Origin: Lentinus brumalis
Lineage: Eukaryota > Basidiomycota > Agaricomycetes > Polyporales > Polyporaceae
Direction: 5' to 3'
Assembly (NCBI GenBank): GCA_001792895.1
Contig: MARA01000034.1
Span: forward strand, 62,001-126,000
Length of the DNA: 64,000 nucleotides
This document shows positions 22,991 through 35,099 of this stretch, piece by piece. A model generated the notes under the pieces. The model ran no database searches. It saw only the letters and a program-made list of their open reading frames with translations, and was not told the DNA's origin. The translations under genes and the position numbers were made by a program. Each line of letters begins with the position of its first letter. Within the stretch, counting starts at the first letter, position 1.

Positions 22991-23862
22991 ATGTCCGACT
23001 CTACCACACAGACCGTCGAAAACCGTCGCTTCCCGAAGCTCAACGATGTCAACTACGTCGAGTGGGCGATGCGCATGGAGGCCGACCTCGTCCGTCGTAA
23101 GCTGTGGGATGGCATCGTCGAGATCACGTTGGACGGTGATGTGCAGGATCCATCCCAGTGGCAGGAGGAGTACGAGAAGAAGAAGATGAAGAGATCGGTG
23201 CAGAGGATGAACGAGGCAAGGGCGGAGATGATTATGCAGGTCGATGACGGTCAGTTGTCACACATGCGATCGCGCGATCCGATGGAGATATGGGAGATGC
23301 TGGCGAAGGTGCACAAGGCTCGCGGTTTTGCGACGCAGCTGGCGATGAAGAGGCAGTTCTTGACGTCGAAGAAGAAGCCCACGCAGTCCATGCAAGCTTG
23401 GATTGGTGAGATTCGGAGCATGGCATTTAGGATGGAGGAGACGGGCATTGCGGTCGTCGACCAGGACAAGATTCTCGCTGTCACTATGGGTCTGCCCCCC
23501 TCCTACGACGCCGTCATTATTGCCCTCGACTCAATCCCTACGGAGCAGCTCACGCTCGAAGAAGTCATCCGACGGCTCCTGAACGAGGAGGTTCGGCAGA
23601 CCAGTGTGTACCCCCTTCCCCCTCCACTCCCACCCCAGACGATGGTGTCGCTGCCGCTGTGCTATCGACGGAGAAGCCGAAGATCGACCGCTCGAAAGTC
23701 CAATGCTACTTCTGCGATCAGATGGGGCATTTCAAGCAGGACTGCATGGAACGAGCCAAGTGGGAGGCAGCGACTCGGAAGACGAAGGCGGCGGGCCGTG
23801 CAAACACGGCCATACTGGCAGGCAATGTGGACACATACGATGAGGTGGGAGGTGCTTGGTGA
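22991..23862 (+). pseudogene. Copia gag with frameshift before the zinc knuckle
   Basis: The first 210 or so codons encode a UBN2/Copia-type gag: an N-terminal FPKLNDVNYVEWAMRM block, a helical capsid-like core, IGEIRSMAFRM and GLPPSYDAVI. The CCHC zinc knuckle (CYFCDQMGHFKQDC, about 23704-23745) lies in a different frame and ends at a stop directly after 23862. The shift falls in a C-rich run at about 23605-23640. It may be an inactivating indel, a sequencing slip or, less likely, a programmed shift. The product would package element RNA into virus-like particles. Confidence 0.85.
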
Positions 23863-23888
23863 TTGAGGGGGTGTGCGCTCGCGCACGG

Positions 23889-23900
23889 CTTGAGGGGGTG
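23889..23900 (+). promoter_or_regulatory. Polypurine tract
   Basis: The purine-rich TTGAGGGGGTG lies immediately upstream of the 3' LTR, where plus-strand DNA synthesis is primed. A similar run occurs 25-30 bp earlier. Confidence 0.75.
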
Positions 23901-24130
23901 TGTTGAAGTAAGCAGGCGGGCGGGCATGTCGGGCGGGCAGTTGGGCGGGCAGTTGGGCGGGCAGGTCGGGCAGGCAAGCCGGAGCGCTCGCGCACAGCGG
24001 GCCCGCCATCATGATTACAGGTTAGATCTGATAACGTTTTTGTATATCTACCTAGCGCGTCGCTATCGAAGCCCCTGCGCGTTTGCGACGCGGGCTCCCT
24101 GCTACCCCGGAACGACATCTTGTTCCAACA
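23901..24130 (+). repeat. 3' LTR
   Basis: Same length as the 5' LTR and identical except for one C-to-T difference at 24076. Followed by the right target duplication ACCAC at 24131-24135. Confidence 0.95.
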
Positions 24131-24135
24131 ACCAC

Positions 24136-24696
24136 AGCTCCGGCGGACCGCTTCGTTCGCGCTCCTCCTGCCTTTCCTTCCAGCGAATACGTCGGCGACT
24201 TCGGTAGTGAACGACCGGGACGACTGTTGCTTCTCTCTCCGTCATGTCATCATGGACGAGCCGGGCAAGTATCATCCTCGCGCACGGCCATATGCTTCGT
24301 GCCTCGGTGACCAGATGTACTGCTTTCCTGTGCGCTCCAATAGCAATCAGGTATGTCCGTCCCCGTACATGTTCTGCGTGCGTCTGAATCCCGAATCCCA
24401 TGCGTGCATGGCGTTGTATCTACCTCTGGTACGATCCCGTTCAAATTGCACTTCATACCAGAGCTCGGAGGACCGAGGGCACAACACTACGAGCACGGGC
24501 TGCGAGAACAAACACGCAGAACGTCGGTTCGCGGACCGCCGGAACTCGTGTCATACACGGATACCGCCATCCTAGGACGTGTGCGCTTCTCACCGCCATA
24601 CATAGACCTGCGCAGGTCCGCCCAGTTCTCGATTCCCTCCTCCTCCTGCACATTCCTGCTGGGCTCCGTCCTCTGCTCAGGTCCACGGCTCACAAC
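24136..24696. repeat. Leader part of F-box unit B, after the retroelement
   Basis: It continues the alignment with unit A (about 12.93-13.74 kb), although some of A's leader is missing here. It should contain the F-box B promoter region. No separate gene is seen. Confidence 0.55.
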
Positions 24697-26534
24697 ATGA
24701 CTGACCTTCCGTCTCCAGTCAAAGCTCAGCTACGACTCCCAATCGAGGTCTGCGAGCACGTCATCGAAGCCGTGTACACCGACTGGTACTATTCCGTCTC
24801 AATGTCTTTGGCTACCCTTTCCAGCTGTGCGCTCGTCTGTTGTGCATGGCGTCCACGCGCCCAGAGGGTTCTCTTCAATTATGTCCTTCTTCGCGACAAG
24901 AACGCACTCTACGGCTTCGCAGAGCTCCTCGACGCATCGCCGGAGCTCGGAACGTACGTGCATACACTCGAATTGCGAGGATACCTCCATGTGCCATACA
25001 GTCCTGCTGTGTTGTTCCTCACGGCTCTGCGAGGGAAGCTCACCAACCTCGCTGTACTATACATCTACGGCGTTCACGATGCCGAGAAGGCTGTCAACCC
25101 ACTACCTGAGGGCGAGAAGGAGCTCCTGTTCCTACCCATCCACCGATTCTTTCCATCCCTGTTGACGTCCATCTCGCACATCCGTAGGTTAGACTTTGCA
25201 GACGTGAGGTTCCCGTCGTTTGGGGACTTCGCCCGCTTCCTCAATACACTCTCCAACCTGAAAGAGCTGTATTGTTACCGTATTTCCTGGGCTGTCCTCG
25301 GCCTCGAGCCAGTCTGTATGGCAAAGCGCAGCTCCGCCGACTCCAGGAAGATGTTCCTGCCAAATCTCGAGATCCTCACGGTATGTCTCCAGATTGATCA
25401 AGGCACAGGCTTGTATTGAATCGCATCGAAGTGCTTTGACATGGACGAGCAGGGCAGGCAGAGATTGCTGTCCGCGCTTGGCCCCTCGTTAGGCGAGCTG
25501 TGGATCAACTTCCCTAACAATCCCCCTGCTGAGCCAATACATCGTCCTCGTGAGTCGTTGTAGGTTGTTCAGCCGAGCATACATCTCACGATTTGTTCTC
25601 ATGATTAGGTGTCGAACAGGAAGCCCGCTCACTTGCTCCGAATCTTCGCTCGTTCCCCTGCTTGGATCGTCTCGTTTGTTTCATCGCACCGATTCCGCAG
25701 CCAGATCAAATGCTTGAGTCTCTCCGGGACATGCTCGTCTCATGGGTACCCTCAAGCGATGATGTCTTTGGCGACGTATCACCATCCCAGCGATACCTTC
25801 ACTTTGGACCGAGGAGTAGACGTGCATTCAAACGGCAAGACTATGTTGCGCTCCTTCGTACCATTGGCCCCGTCGTAGAAGCAGTGCTATGTAGGAAGGA
25901 AACTGCTGAAAGCGACCTTCAGGACCACGGACCAGTGGGGACACCGACGACCGCCCTGAATCCGATCCTTGCCGGGCAGGCCTTGTTGTGCATGCTCTAG
26001 GGGACAGGCTCGAGTACGACGATTGGTGGAGGACAGCTATCGCAGACTGCTTTCCGACGCTCTTGAGGTGGAACAGGCTCTACGTGTATGCAACTCAAAT
26101 TTATGAGTACGCCTCTTGTTCATGACAGAGCTCTGTTCAGAGAATGTTGTATTGTCCATGAATCTGACCATTTGAGATATCGACAGGGAACCCAGAAGAT
26201 CTATGGGAAGATCACGACCTAACTCCGCAGGACTACGCTGACCGCTTGCAACTTCCGTGGCAGACCTCGCGGAAGCACTCCGCCGCCGCCGCTCAACACG
26301 AGATGTTGTCAAGAAATTTCTTGTCTCTCGAGGGGTACTGATGCACGTAAGACAGAAGCGGAAGCGCTATCAGGTAGGGATCATAGCTCGTGACGAGCGA
26401 CATCGACTGATCAGCTTGCGTAGCCGACTGGCCTCAGACGTGCTCGAAGCAGGAGCTCTTCATCTCTCCGGGGACGCACGCAGAACGTGTGCAAGACCCG
26501 CATCCGATCCGTCTCGACGTTCAACGTCCTCTAA
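24697..26534 (+). pseudogene. F-box protein B (frameshifted)
   Basis: The gene has the same exon layout as F-box A and begins with the same F-box (LPIEVCEHVIEAVY, TLSSCALVCCAWRPRAQRVLF). Exons 1-2 and most of exon 3 are open. At about 25925-25935 two extra bases (ACCACGGACC against ACCAGACC in A) shift the frame and lead to a stop about 25 codons later, near 25998. The downstream coding sequence, including the last exon with its conserved stop at 26532-26534, is still readable in the old frame, so the lesion is young. A truncated product of about 380 residues would keep the F-box. A mis-assembled duplicate or sequencing error is the alternative. Confidence 0.75.
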
Positions 26535-28376
26535 CTATGTCTCTCCCCTGGTCGTGTTCCGCTGACTTGTTTCCTACCGTCACCATTTCTTGCGTTGTCT
26601 TGTCTTCTCTTCCGGTTTGCCCCCGAGGTTATACGAAACTACCTATTTCTCGCCGCATCCTCACCCTTTCAAAACCCAGATATGTCAGCTTCTCGCCCCG
26701 CCAAACATTCGCGCAACTCAAGTTGTTCCGAACTCGCTGATTGGTGACTGCAGTGCGCGTCTCAACATATGTCGCGCCTCGCGAAGATGCTGTCGCACAC
26801 CTCAACCTCCGCCGCTCACTGATGTCGGACTGACGGCCTGTTCACAATACTAACATCCCTCCAGGCATTAATGCCGCATGGCCGCTCCATGCTCAATTTG
26901 TCAGACGCCGAAACAAGCTTGCACCGCAAAGACCGGAATATCTCACACATACCATGCCGTACGTAACTACATACATCCTCGTTGCGCCGAACTATATACT
27001 GAGACCCAGATACCGAAGGCAGTCGTCTGACTGACGTGCCGGCAGACTCACTCCACCTGTACCTCTGGTCCTCTGCACCTCTGGCCCGCCCTGCGCCGCC
27101 CGCAGCTACATCTGACCCCCAGTCCCTCCCCGATCGCCTCAAACACCATCGCAGCTGGGAGGACAGGACGGTGCAGGCTCGCCGCTGCCCCGGAATGGAC
27201 TGCTTTCTGGCGCACAGACACGGTGCGATCACGGTGCGATCACGGTGGAGTGGACGTGTGGAGGGCTCGACGCTCGACGATCCACAGAGGTCCGGACACG
27301 CCAGGCTGCCGCAGCCGCCCGAAGTGCAAAGACACTGGACCGTACGAAGACAGTTGGGCAGCAGCGGTCCTAGAGCGGAGACGTCCCATCAGCACCGACT
27401 GTGATTCCTCCGTCCGACCCACGACTCGCCCATCCCGTGCTACAAGGCGAAACCTGCCGACTCGGTCGTCTGCGCGCACTGGGTGCTGAGATCGATGCTT
27501 TGTGCCGCGGAAAACGTCCGGAGGCTGGCTAAGGCAGCAGTCGTCGCAGTGACTCTCAGACAGCGGCATTGTCTACTACCTCGTCACCTGCGACGGTACG
27601 ACGAGGGTCTTCTCCCGCTCCTATCCCGGCCGAAGAATCCATGGCGCAGGGCTGTTCGCGTACGCATGACTAGCTGTCGCGCATGGAGGCCGGCTGCGCA
27701 TCCTGAATGCCCGGCGGGACTTAGCTGGACTGGTCGACGAGCGACTCATGTTCTCCGCCGCTCAGAGGGTCTCAGCGGTGGCTGAAGGCATGCCTACAAT
27801 AAAAAGCGGAGGCTGCGACCACCAACACCGCGTTCGCGTGTCTTTATCGCTTGCGCTCGTCAACGGTTTTGCGGAAAAGTAGTTTGACGGTGACCGTGAG
27901 CCTGCCCGAGCTGCACTCTGAGTATCCGACCGGCGTACGACGCGTCACGGAGAGATATGGAGTGGTGTGCGAGGATCCACGAGCGGCGTGGAGCGAATTG
28001 AGGAGAATATGTGAATATGGATCGCGCGGTGTGGACTGGCGCAACCGGAGAGGCATGACCAGGGGACGCGTACGAGTGGTGACGGGTAGCGTTGTGTCGA
28101 CGGATACTTGTGCGGCGGGATTGGACATGAGTCGGCTGGGCGACCAGCCTGCACATGCGCTGGAAACGTATGCGCAGTTAAAGTTGGTAGTCGGAGGGAA
28201 GGATAGTAAGTCGACTTTGTGACCCTACGAGGAACGGTTTGTCCGTGAATCCTGTCGGAGTATTGGCAAATTCCAGAAGGGCCCGTGTCGAAATGATGGG
28301 TGGAGAAGAGAGTTGCAACACGCAGTAAGGTACACGAATGGACCAAAGCAAACATACAGGGAAGGGACGGTCGAGA
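26535..28376. repeat. Trailing part of F-box unit B
   Basis: It is homologous to 15.6-18.0 kb after F-box A. The last 600 bp contain, on the minus strand, a short frame with partial counterparts beside A and D, but no intact gene. It abuts arm 2 directly. Confidence 0.55.
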
Positions 28377-28568
28377 GTGGTGCGAGACAAGGCAATAGGC
28401 GCCCTGCACATCTTGCAGCAAACAACCATCAGCGAACTTGTTTCTTGTGATACTTACTTCGATTGTGATTGTCTACAGAATCCGCCTCTGCGCAAGTAAG
28501 TACCCCGCCATATACAATTGATCGTGTTCACTCGAAGGTCGACACTGCTCTAGGCTGCCACAAGTCGC

Positions 28569-31500
28569 TCACAGCTTGCACGCTTCCGACCCTGCGGCCC
28601 ACCTGCCCTTTGCCTCGGGTCGCCTACCTGGAGCCACGCCACCATCCAACGTAGGGAATTGCTCTTCGGAGCCTCTCATACCCGAATGCGTCCAAGCATG
28701 AGACACAGCCATCGAAGACTGTACTCTCGGTGCGCGTTCCGGGACATCGTCAGATGCCTGTCCATTAGGAGAAGCGAGCTGGCCACCAGACCCTTGTGCG
28801 AAGCGAGGTGTTTGTACGGATCGGACGGCCTCGGACAACGCCCGCCCGCGAGCTTGGTTCGCAGCTGGAACGCTCTCGTGGCACGACATATGTGAACCTG
28901 ATTGCGATCGAGTATGGTTAGAGTTGGCTCCCGGCCATGCTCCAGCAACGACTCTGGCAAGGGATCCTTTCGCAGACGGCTCGGGTGGCACCGAAGAGGA
29001 CGAGACGACTGGAGCCGCCATCCCCGGTACGCCAGGTAGGCTTGCGCTGCGATCTGAGAGCCCTGGAGGGTCGACCCATAGGTCTCTCCGCGTACCCCAG
29101 TGCTGCGCAAGCTTGCCGAGGAGGGTTTCGCGCCCCGCGGTACACAGGAAGTTACGGTTGGTCACAAGCACCATGCCCGTTGTGCATCTCGTGAGCATGA
29201 CGTTCATGCGATTGAGTGACTTGAGGAATCCGGCACGGGTGGTTCGAACGGTAGATACTATGACATATGCCGCTTCGTGGCCTGGGCGTCGACAGAGATG
29301 TATGACCATTGAGCGACGCGGAAGGGAAAGAGTAATGGAATCGATACGTACCTTGGAAGCTGTCTACATTGTAGACGCATTCCCATGGAAGGTTCTCGGC
29401 ATTGAGTCGCCCTGCAATGGCTGCGCGCTGCCCGTCGTAGGGCGTTATGATGCAGAAGTCGAGACTTCTGTAATAGTTCTTGACAACGTTCACGACGGCG
29501 TGTACCTCCTCCGTGTTCTGTGAGACATAGTTAGCACTGACGACCAACTCATTGCCGGGAAAGAATTGCGCTTACCCTCCAGCTAGAGCCGACGGACTGC
29601 TCCCGACCTTTCCGCACATCGACGAAGGACACGCAGGACTTATCGGCGATGTTGTGCACCGACTGCAGCTTCGAGTTGTAGACTTCTTCGGAGATGAACT
29701 GGCCTAGCGGGATCGGCATTCGATACTGTGTGTTGAGGAAGTATGCAAACGGCTTGAGATGCTTGGTGTCGAAGATAGTCTTCATCTGCGGGGCGGTCTC
29801 TTGCCCATACGGGGGCACTGAATGTTCGCAGTCCGAGTCATTATCATAGATAGGGAAGATCACTGATGTTGCACACTTACGCTGCTTTGGGTCGCCAAAT
29901 ATACAGACCTTTTCCAAGTGCTTGAACTTGTGGAACAAATGCTAGAGTAACGCCGTCAGTGTGCTTAAGATGTTGCAAGTTTAACTACTAAACTTACCAT
30001 GAGCTCGAACGAATCAATCTGCGAAGCCTCGTCGACGACCAGCCGTTCTACAGGGGCAATGTGAAACACACCACAGTTGTCGAGAGCCGGATTAGACAGC
30101 ATCGAGATGGTGCACAGTATAGTCGTCGAGCCGCCGAGCCTGCGCTCAGTACTAACGGGGTCGGAGAAGAGATCATCGGAGCGAATGAGGCGCTCCCGAA
30201 TACTCTCGTACAAATGTTCATGCCTGCACCAGAACGAAAGTCAGCAAAGCCACGGCAGTGGGAGCATAAGTAGGTGTTCACCATTCAACATAGAACTCTT
30301 TTGAAACGATGAGCTTGAAGTCGACGGCGTATTTGATGAGGGTGCGAGCGATGTTCTTCACGCCGACGTTTGACTGAGCGATGACCCACACGGGTTCCCC
30401 ATCCCTGTCCCATTTCTCCAAAGCAGCAGCGATAGTCGTCGTCTTTCCTGTCCCCGGTGGCCCTGAAGAAAGGTGATGAGACGTCAAAACATATGTAAGA
30501 TGACAGGAGTCACAGAACGCCTCGCACGTACCGTGAGCAACCACAAGCGGTTCGTCGTCCGACCACATTGCGTTGACGACCTCCTTTTGTGAAGAATTGA
30601 GCCTTGCGTATGCAGCGCTCCGTGCGCCCAGGTTCGTCGTATTAGCCCCACCCCTTGCAAGCCTCTGCGGCGCCGCCTGAGTAGGGAACCAGAGCATGCG
30701 TATGAATCGCGACTCTGTCAATGACCCGATGTTCCCGCAAAGCACCAAAAGGATGAATTCGTCGCGTGCGAGCTCCGCATTCGTGGACTCCTCGCGCCCA
30801 ATGACCCGAATGCGCTCGACTGCACCGCGAAAGTTGCCCCCGACGACCTTAATGCCCGTCTCCTTCCCTTTCGACCGAACTGCGTGACCTATGACGCTCT
30901 GTCCGTGCGCCGTCTCCAGGACCACAGAAGTCTGCGAGAGTCCGAGTGGTCTCCGTCATGAACAGTGGGACACAGTAAGGAGTGACAACTACACACCTGT
31001 CTGCTGGGGCGCACGCGGGTGTTGAACCGAGCGTTCCGAACACGAAGCTGCCCGTCCCCGTCCATCTCCGCATGCTCAAACTCGTTTTCCATATGCGTCG
31101 GTCGCTCCGCTTCGAGCAGCTCGACGTTCATGACAAGCTCCGAGAGGCACCGCAGCTCCACGTCCTGGAGGTTCCGGGTCTGCACCTTCGCGGCATATTG
31201 AATGGCGGAGAACGAGTGTTGTGCCAACCTGCGGTGGTGATAAACATTGGGAAGCGTGATGCGAACGGACGACATACACAGCTGAAAGCCAAGCACGCAA
31301 ACACACATCCTGTTCCTCGTGATGATACCACAGCGCATGAATCCGGTGCTTGTTGACACCAGGGTGCATCTTGTCGGAGGCAAACTCGGCAGGACTCTGC
31401 GGTGTTCTCGTCGACCGCGCAAACAGTGTAGAGAGGTCGACCCCTTGCACGTGGACGCCGAAGTGTCGATAGAGGTGCAGTGCGAGACGCGCCATCCCGA

Positions 31501-31804
31501 ACCCCGCAAGGACGCAGCGCGGGTCGTCGAGCACGCGTTCCAGTTCCGTTCTGGCCTTGTTCATAGACGCATGTGTCCCGCTCGAGTCGAGATAGAAGAC
31601 GACGTCGGGAGTGGCGAATGCAACGGCATCGACGGCGCCGCTCGAGGATAGACGGACTGCGACGCCCAGAACCTCGACGTCGTTATCGAGCACATGCCTG
31701 GCAATCGCGCCGCTCGTTTTCAGGGTGAGCTTCCGGATGGCAATCGCGCTAGGGACGATGTCCAGGCTGTGCGGGAGGATGTCCTGGTGTAGTACGCATG
31801 ACAT
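28569..31804 (-). CDS. UPF1/MOV10-like SF1 helicase with exonuclease-like N-terminus, copy 2
   Basis: Same gene as the copy at 3268-6488, inverted, with every helicase motif present (GPPGTGKTTT, DEASQ, GDPKQ, QYRMP, VDSFQ, MLTRC) and all exons in frame. Most differences are single substitutions. The exception is the linker just before Walker A (about 30610-30690 against 4380-4470 in copy 1), where the two proteins barely align. The intron before the Walker A exon is also longer. The GPPGTGK exon and the catalytic core are well kept, which suggests selection on both copies. The N-terminal exonuclease-like part lacks the same acidic residues as in copy 1. It is followed downstream by F-box unit B, tail to tail. 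Confidence 0.88.
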
Positions 31805-31879
31805 GTTGAGGTTGTGGACTGGAGACGGTCGGTCGGCTGCAGAGAAAGAGCAATCATATCACTGAGAACCCTGCAGGAT

Positions 31880-31898
31880 GCACGTTTCGGCAGCGTGC
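31880..31898. other. Hairpin conserved between the arms
   Basis: GCACGT and GCGTGC pair around the loop TTCGGCA. Its counterpart in arm 1 is at 3162-3180. One base change in the stem is accommodated by a G-T pair, hinting at a structured RNA or a terminator between the decarboxylase and helicase genes. Confidence 0.4.
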
Positions 31899-32269
31899 CC
31901 TATTCGGCCGCGGTGACTCGAGTTCGAACCTGCTTCTAGACACGAGCAAGCCAGACACGGTGCTGCGGTAAGTCAGGATTGGCTCTTGAGCGCACTTCTG
32001 GGCTCTGTCGTCAGACCATCCGACACAGGCTATGCAGGCCCCTACGTACCTTTGTCCCCAGGCCTCACCGCATCGACGGGGAAGATAGCAATTCGATGAT
32101 CACTATCGGACTCGGAAAAATAGGGTACATACATACATATCGTAGAATAGTTCGACACTTTCGCGCGTCCATTTGCGAGCATACAACAGTCCGATAGTTG
32201 GTCTGCAAAATCCACGTCCAATCCTGCACTTATGCGATACGGCACTTGTCCGCCAGCCGTTTGAGCGTC

Positions 32270-34980
32270 TCAAACCGTCCCCCCGGACGCATCTGCGCTT
32301 CGGAGGACTGCCGCAGCATCGAAGCCCCCGGTAGGGAGCACACTGCGCCCGAGCGAATCCCCGACCTTGACCAGCGTCTCGATCGGGACCGCCGAGTTCT
32401 TGCGCAGGTCATCGTCGAACCTGAGCCAGCGTCAGCGCATTCGTCAGGAAGGGAGAGCACCAGACTTACTCGATCAGACCCTTGGGGAAGAGCACGACGA
32501 TCGTGCTCCCGCCGTACGCGAAGTACCCCAGCTCTTCCCCGCGTCTCACGGCCTGGCCTTTCTTGCCTCCGTTCGTCCATGCTATAGATCCGACCTGGAA
32601 GTAATAAGTATTGTAGTAAGAGCGGGAAGAGCTGCGCGTTCTCGTATACGTACCAGCATAGCACCAATAGCTACGAAGGCGATCGGCGCACCCGACTGCA
32701 AGTGCGTCATGTAGAGCACCGAACGCTTGTTCTCTGTGAAGACGTCGAAGCCTGGCTCGTTGACCGCCTGCGGGTTCACTGCAAATGTGCGCTCGGTACA
32801 AGCACTCCGACAGAGTCGAGGTAACATACCTGTGTAGTACTGTCCGGGTATGTCGGTGGTGTCGCCCACAACACCGTCGATCGGGCTGTGGAACCGGTGG
32901 TAGTCCTGGGGAGCCAGCCTGCAGATAGCCACGCTTCCGTTTTCGAACATCAGCGCTTCCTCTGACTTCGGCGCGACTCCGAGGAGCCCCGGAATCGTGA
33001 ATCTGTGGCCCTTTATCCTGGCCAGCCATGAGTCACGAGCCTGCTGCATGGAGTGGGCCGGCTTACCAGAACTGCGTAGAGGCGGTGACAGTCTGGTACA
33101 CGGTCAGCCTGCAGTCCGCCGGACTGCAGACGCCGTTCGGGTCTGCGGCGTTCACCACTGGGCGTGCCCCAGCCTTCATCTTCCTGTGAGCATATGCTGA
33201 GCGGGCCTGAAGACGAGGTTCGGGATATCACCTACCGACAGAAGAAATCGTTGAAGGAATTGTACTTCGTGATGTCCGGCTGCTCCAGCTCGTCCAGGCC
33301 AATGGAATATGTGTCGATGAACGACGGGATGGACTTGACAGATTCCGGCGAGTCGTAGACCTTGCCTTGCTACGGCGAGACATCAGCATCCGAGTTTGCC
33401 TCGACGGAACCCTCACATGCACGTACCCTGACAGAAAGGTCCCTCAGGACTGACTCGACCGAACGGTTGTGCAGTAACTTGATCTGCGTGCCGCCGTAGA
33501 AGAGTAGATGCATGCCCAGTCTGGAAACGGATCCTTGGTCAGCATACCGCCCACCAAGACCCGACTGGGCGCAGGGAATAGAGGAATTAGTCGGAAGCTG
33601 GGGTTTGAGGGTCTCCAGGGTCTCCAGCGAGCCCAAGGTACCTGCTCCTCTGTCGTGTCGATGGTCTCGACCACTCCCCACATGAACATGCCCTTAATCC
33701 CGGCGAGGCCAGAGTGCTGCTCATACAACTCAAGTTACCGAGTTCACTCGCTTGTCTACTCGGGCGCAGCAGTTTCGAAGAGGACCGCATCTTCGATACG
33801 AAGACCTCATCCGGACGCTTTGGCTCCCCCACTGAATGGAGCGAACTCAAGTGGCTGGAAATTCGCGATCCGAGGGGAGCTCAGACATTTATTCGAAGAA
33901 TGCTGTCTTTCTGCTCAGCAACGTCAAACTGCACAGGATGTCGACAGGGATGTATGGCCAACGTCCACCGTCGCCCGCGTAAATCACGCTCTCCTCTCGC
34001 TGTTTCAATTGATGCTGGCCGGATGGCATGAACATTGCCAGCTCCTCCGCATCCCAAGATCCCGAGAGACTGCAACCATATATCGCAACAAGGATCTATT
34101 CCGCTCGTCGAGGTGTGAGTCCATCCCTGTCCGCGACTACGCTCGCCATCTCCTGCCGTCCTCATGGGGAATGAATCATACTTAGATCCAGGACCAGACT
34201 GGGTGCTAAGCGATACTGGATACGCCAGCTATCCGAAGGTTCACGGCTAGCTCAAGGCACCACGCTGCACCTGTCTGACCACATCAGGCAGTTGGCTCTC
34301 CAACATGTCCTTCTCGTCTGCCCGCAGCAAGGCGAGAACTCGCGTCTGTCGTGTGCATCCCGAGCACTCTCCGATGACCATGGCGCTCAACCCCGGGGAG
34401 CGGTGCGAGCGAGCAGCTCATGCGACTCAAGTAAGCGAGTGCTTTTGCTTGCGACTCCTCATGCACCGCCATAAGCACTGACATTGGTCGAACTCTCTCT
34501 GTGTTTGACCCTGTCCGCGACTATTCTGCGTCCCGAGTCCGCCAGACCCGTCACCCTATACTGCCACACGGACCTCTTCCTCGCGTCGCGGAGGCAGACC
34601 GCGGTTCTATGGCCGCACACGTGTGGCCCGGCCAACGGGTGATTGCAAGTAGAAAGTGTAGGATGAATGACTCACCGAGGATAGATCGGCATGCTCTCAA
34701 AGATCCTCTCCCCCGTAGCGCGGACGATCACGTAGTTGCCGACATGGTACTGGGTTGCGAGGTTCTTGAGTCCTGGCAACAGCCTGTGCACGAGCGGGAG
34801 GTTGGCAAGCTGGTGCATTGGGGCGTGCATGCTGTTCTTCACGTCATCGTGCTCCTCCGACTGCTTGACGAGGGTCTCGAGGGCGATGGCGACATGGTCG
34901 GGGTCCTTCGTGGGCAAGTTGTCGGGATGGATTTGCTCGATAGGCTTGGTGTCGGCGACGTCTGCGGGGATGTGCGACAT
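32270..34980 (-). CDS. Phosphatidylserine decarboxylase family proenzyme, copy 2
   Basis: Inverted duplicate of the gene at 911-2790 with the same exon order. Exon 1 is 34980-34676, and the second exon starts at 33520. The product is about 412 residues with GGST, LAPQDYHRFHSP and SPADCR all unchanged, so it should self-process and be active. Small changes include FFCR for FFYR near exon 3's end. All exon joins remain in frame. The first intron is 1155 nt instead of 323 nt. The helicase copy 2 follows on the same strand, and X4 lies head-to-head upstream. Two intact, near-identical copies suggest dosage or recent duplication. Confidence 0.88.
33521..34675 (-). other. Expanded first intron of decarboxylase copy 2
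   Basis: Only the outer parts match the 323-nt intron of copy 1 (the shared CCTTGGGCTCG stretch near the 3' end). The middle holds about 830 nt of unique sequence. Open frames exist on both strands (for example 33508-34185 on plus), but none shows a known domain. I see no terminal inverted repeats or LTRs, so the source is unclear. Confidence 0.6.
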
Positions 34981-35099
34981 GGCGGCGAGGACGATGAGGA
35001 GGTAGACGAAGTCGGTGGGCCTGAAGCAAGTAGCGGGCAGATATATATACGTCGAGCATGGCGTTCAGGATCGCTGTTGACACCACAGGCTGCTATCTA

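Larger units (their letters stand above)
22655..24130 (+). mobile_element. Gag-only Copia-type LTR retroelement (TR-GAG-like), 1476 bp
   Basis: Two 230-bp LTRs (22655-22884 and 23901-24130) begin with TG and end with CA. They enclose 1016 bp that hold only a gag-like gene; no protease, integrase or reverse transcriptase is present. ACCAC duplications flank it. The LTRs differ at one base (C at 22830, T at 24076), so insertion is very recent. The element must rely on enzymes of an autonomous relative. It sits inside the leader of F-box unit B, and units A and D lack it. The overall layout matches TR-GAG elements described in plants and fungi. Confidence 0.95.

Noticed and set aside
33508..34185. 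225-codon open frame inside the long intron of decarboxylase copy 2
   Set aside because: It has no recognisable domain and no counterpart in arm 1, and it overlaps exon 2 of the decarboxylase antisense.
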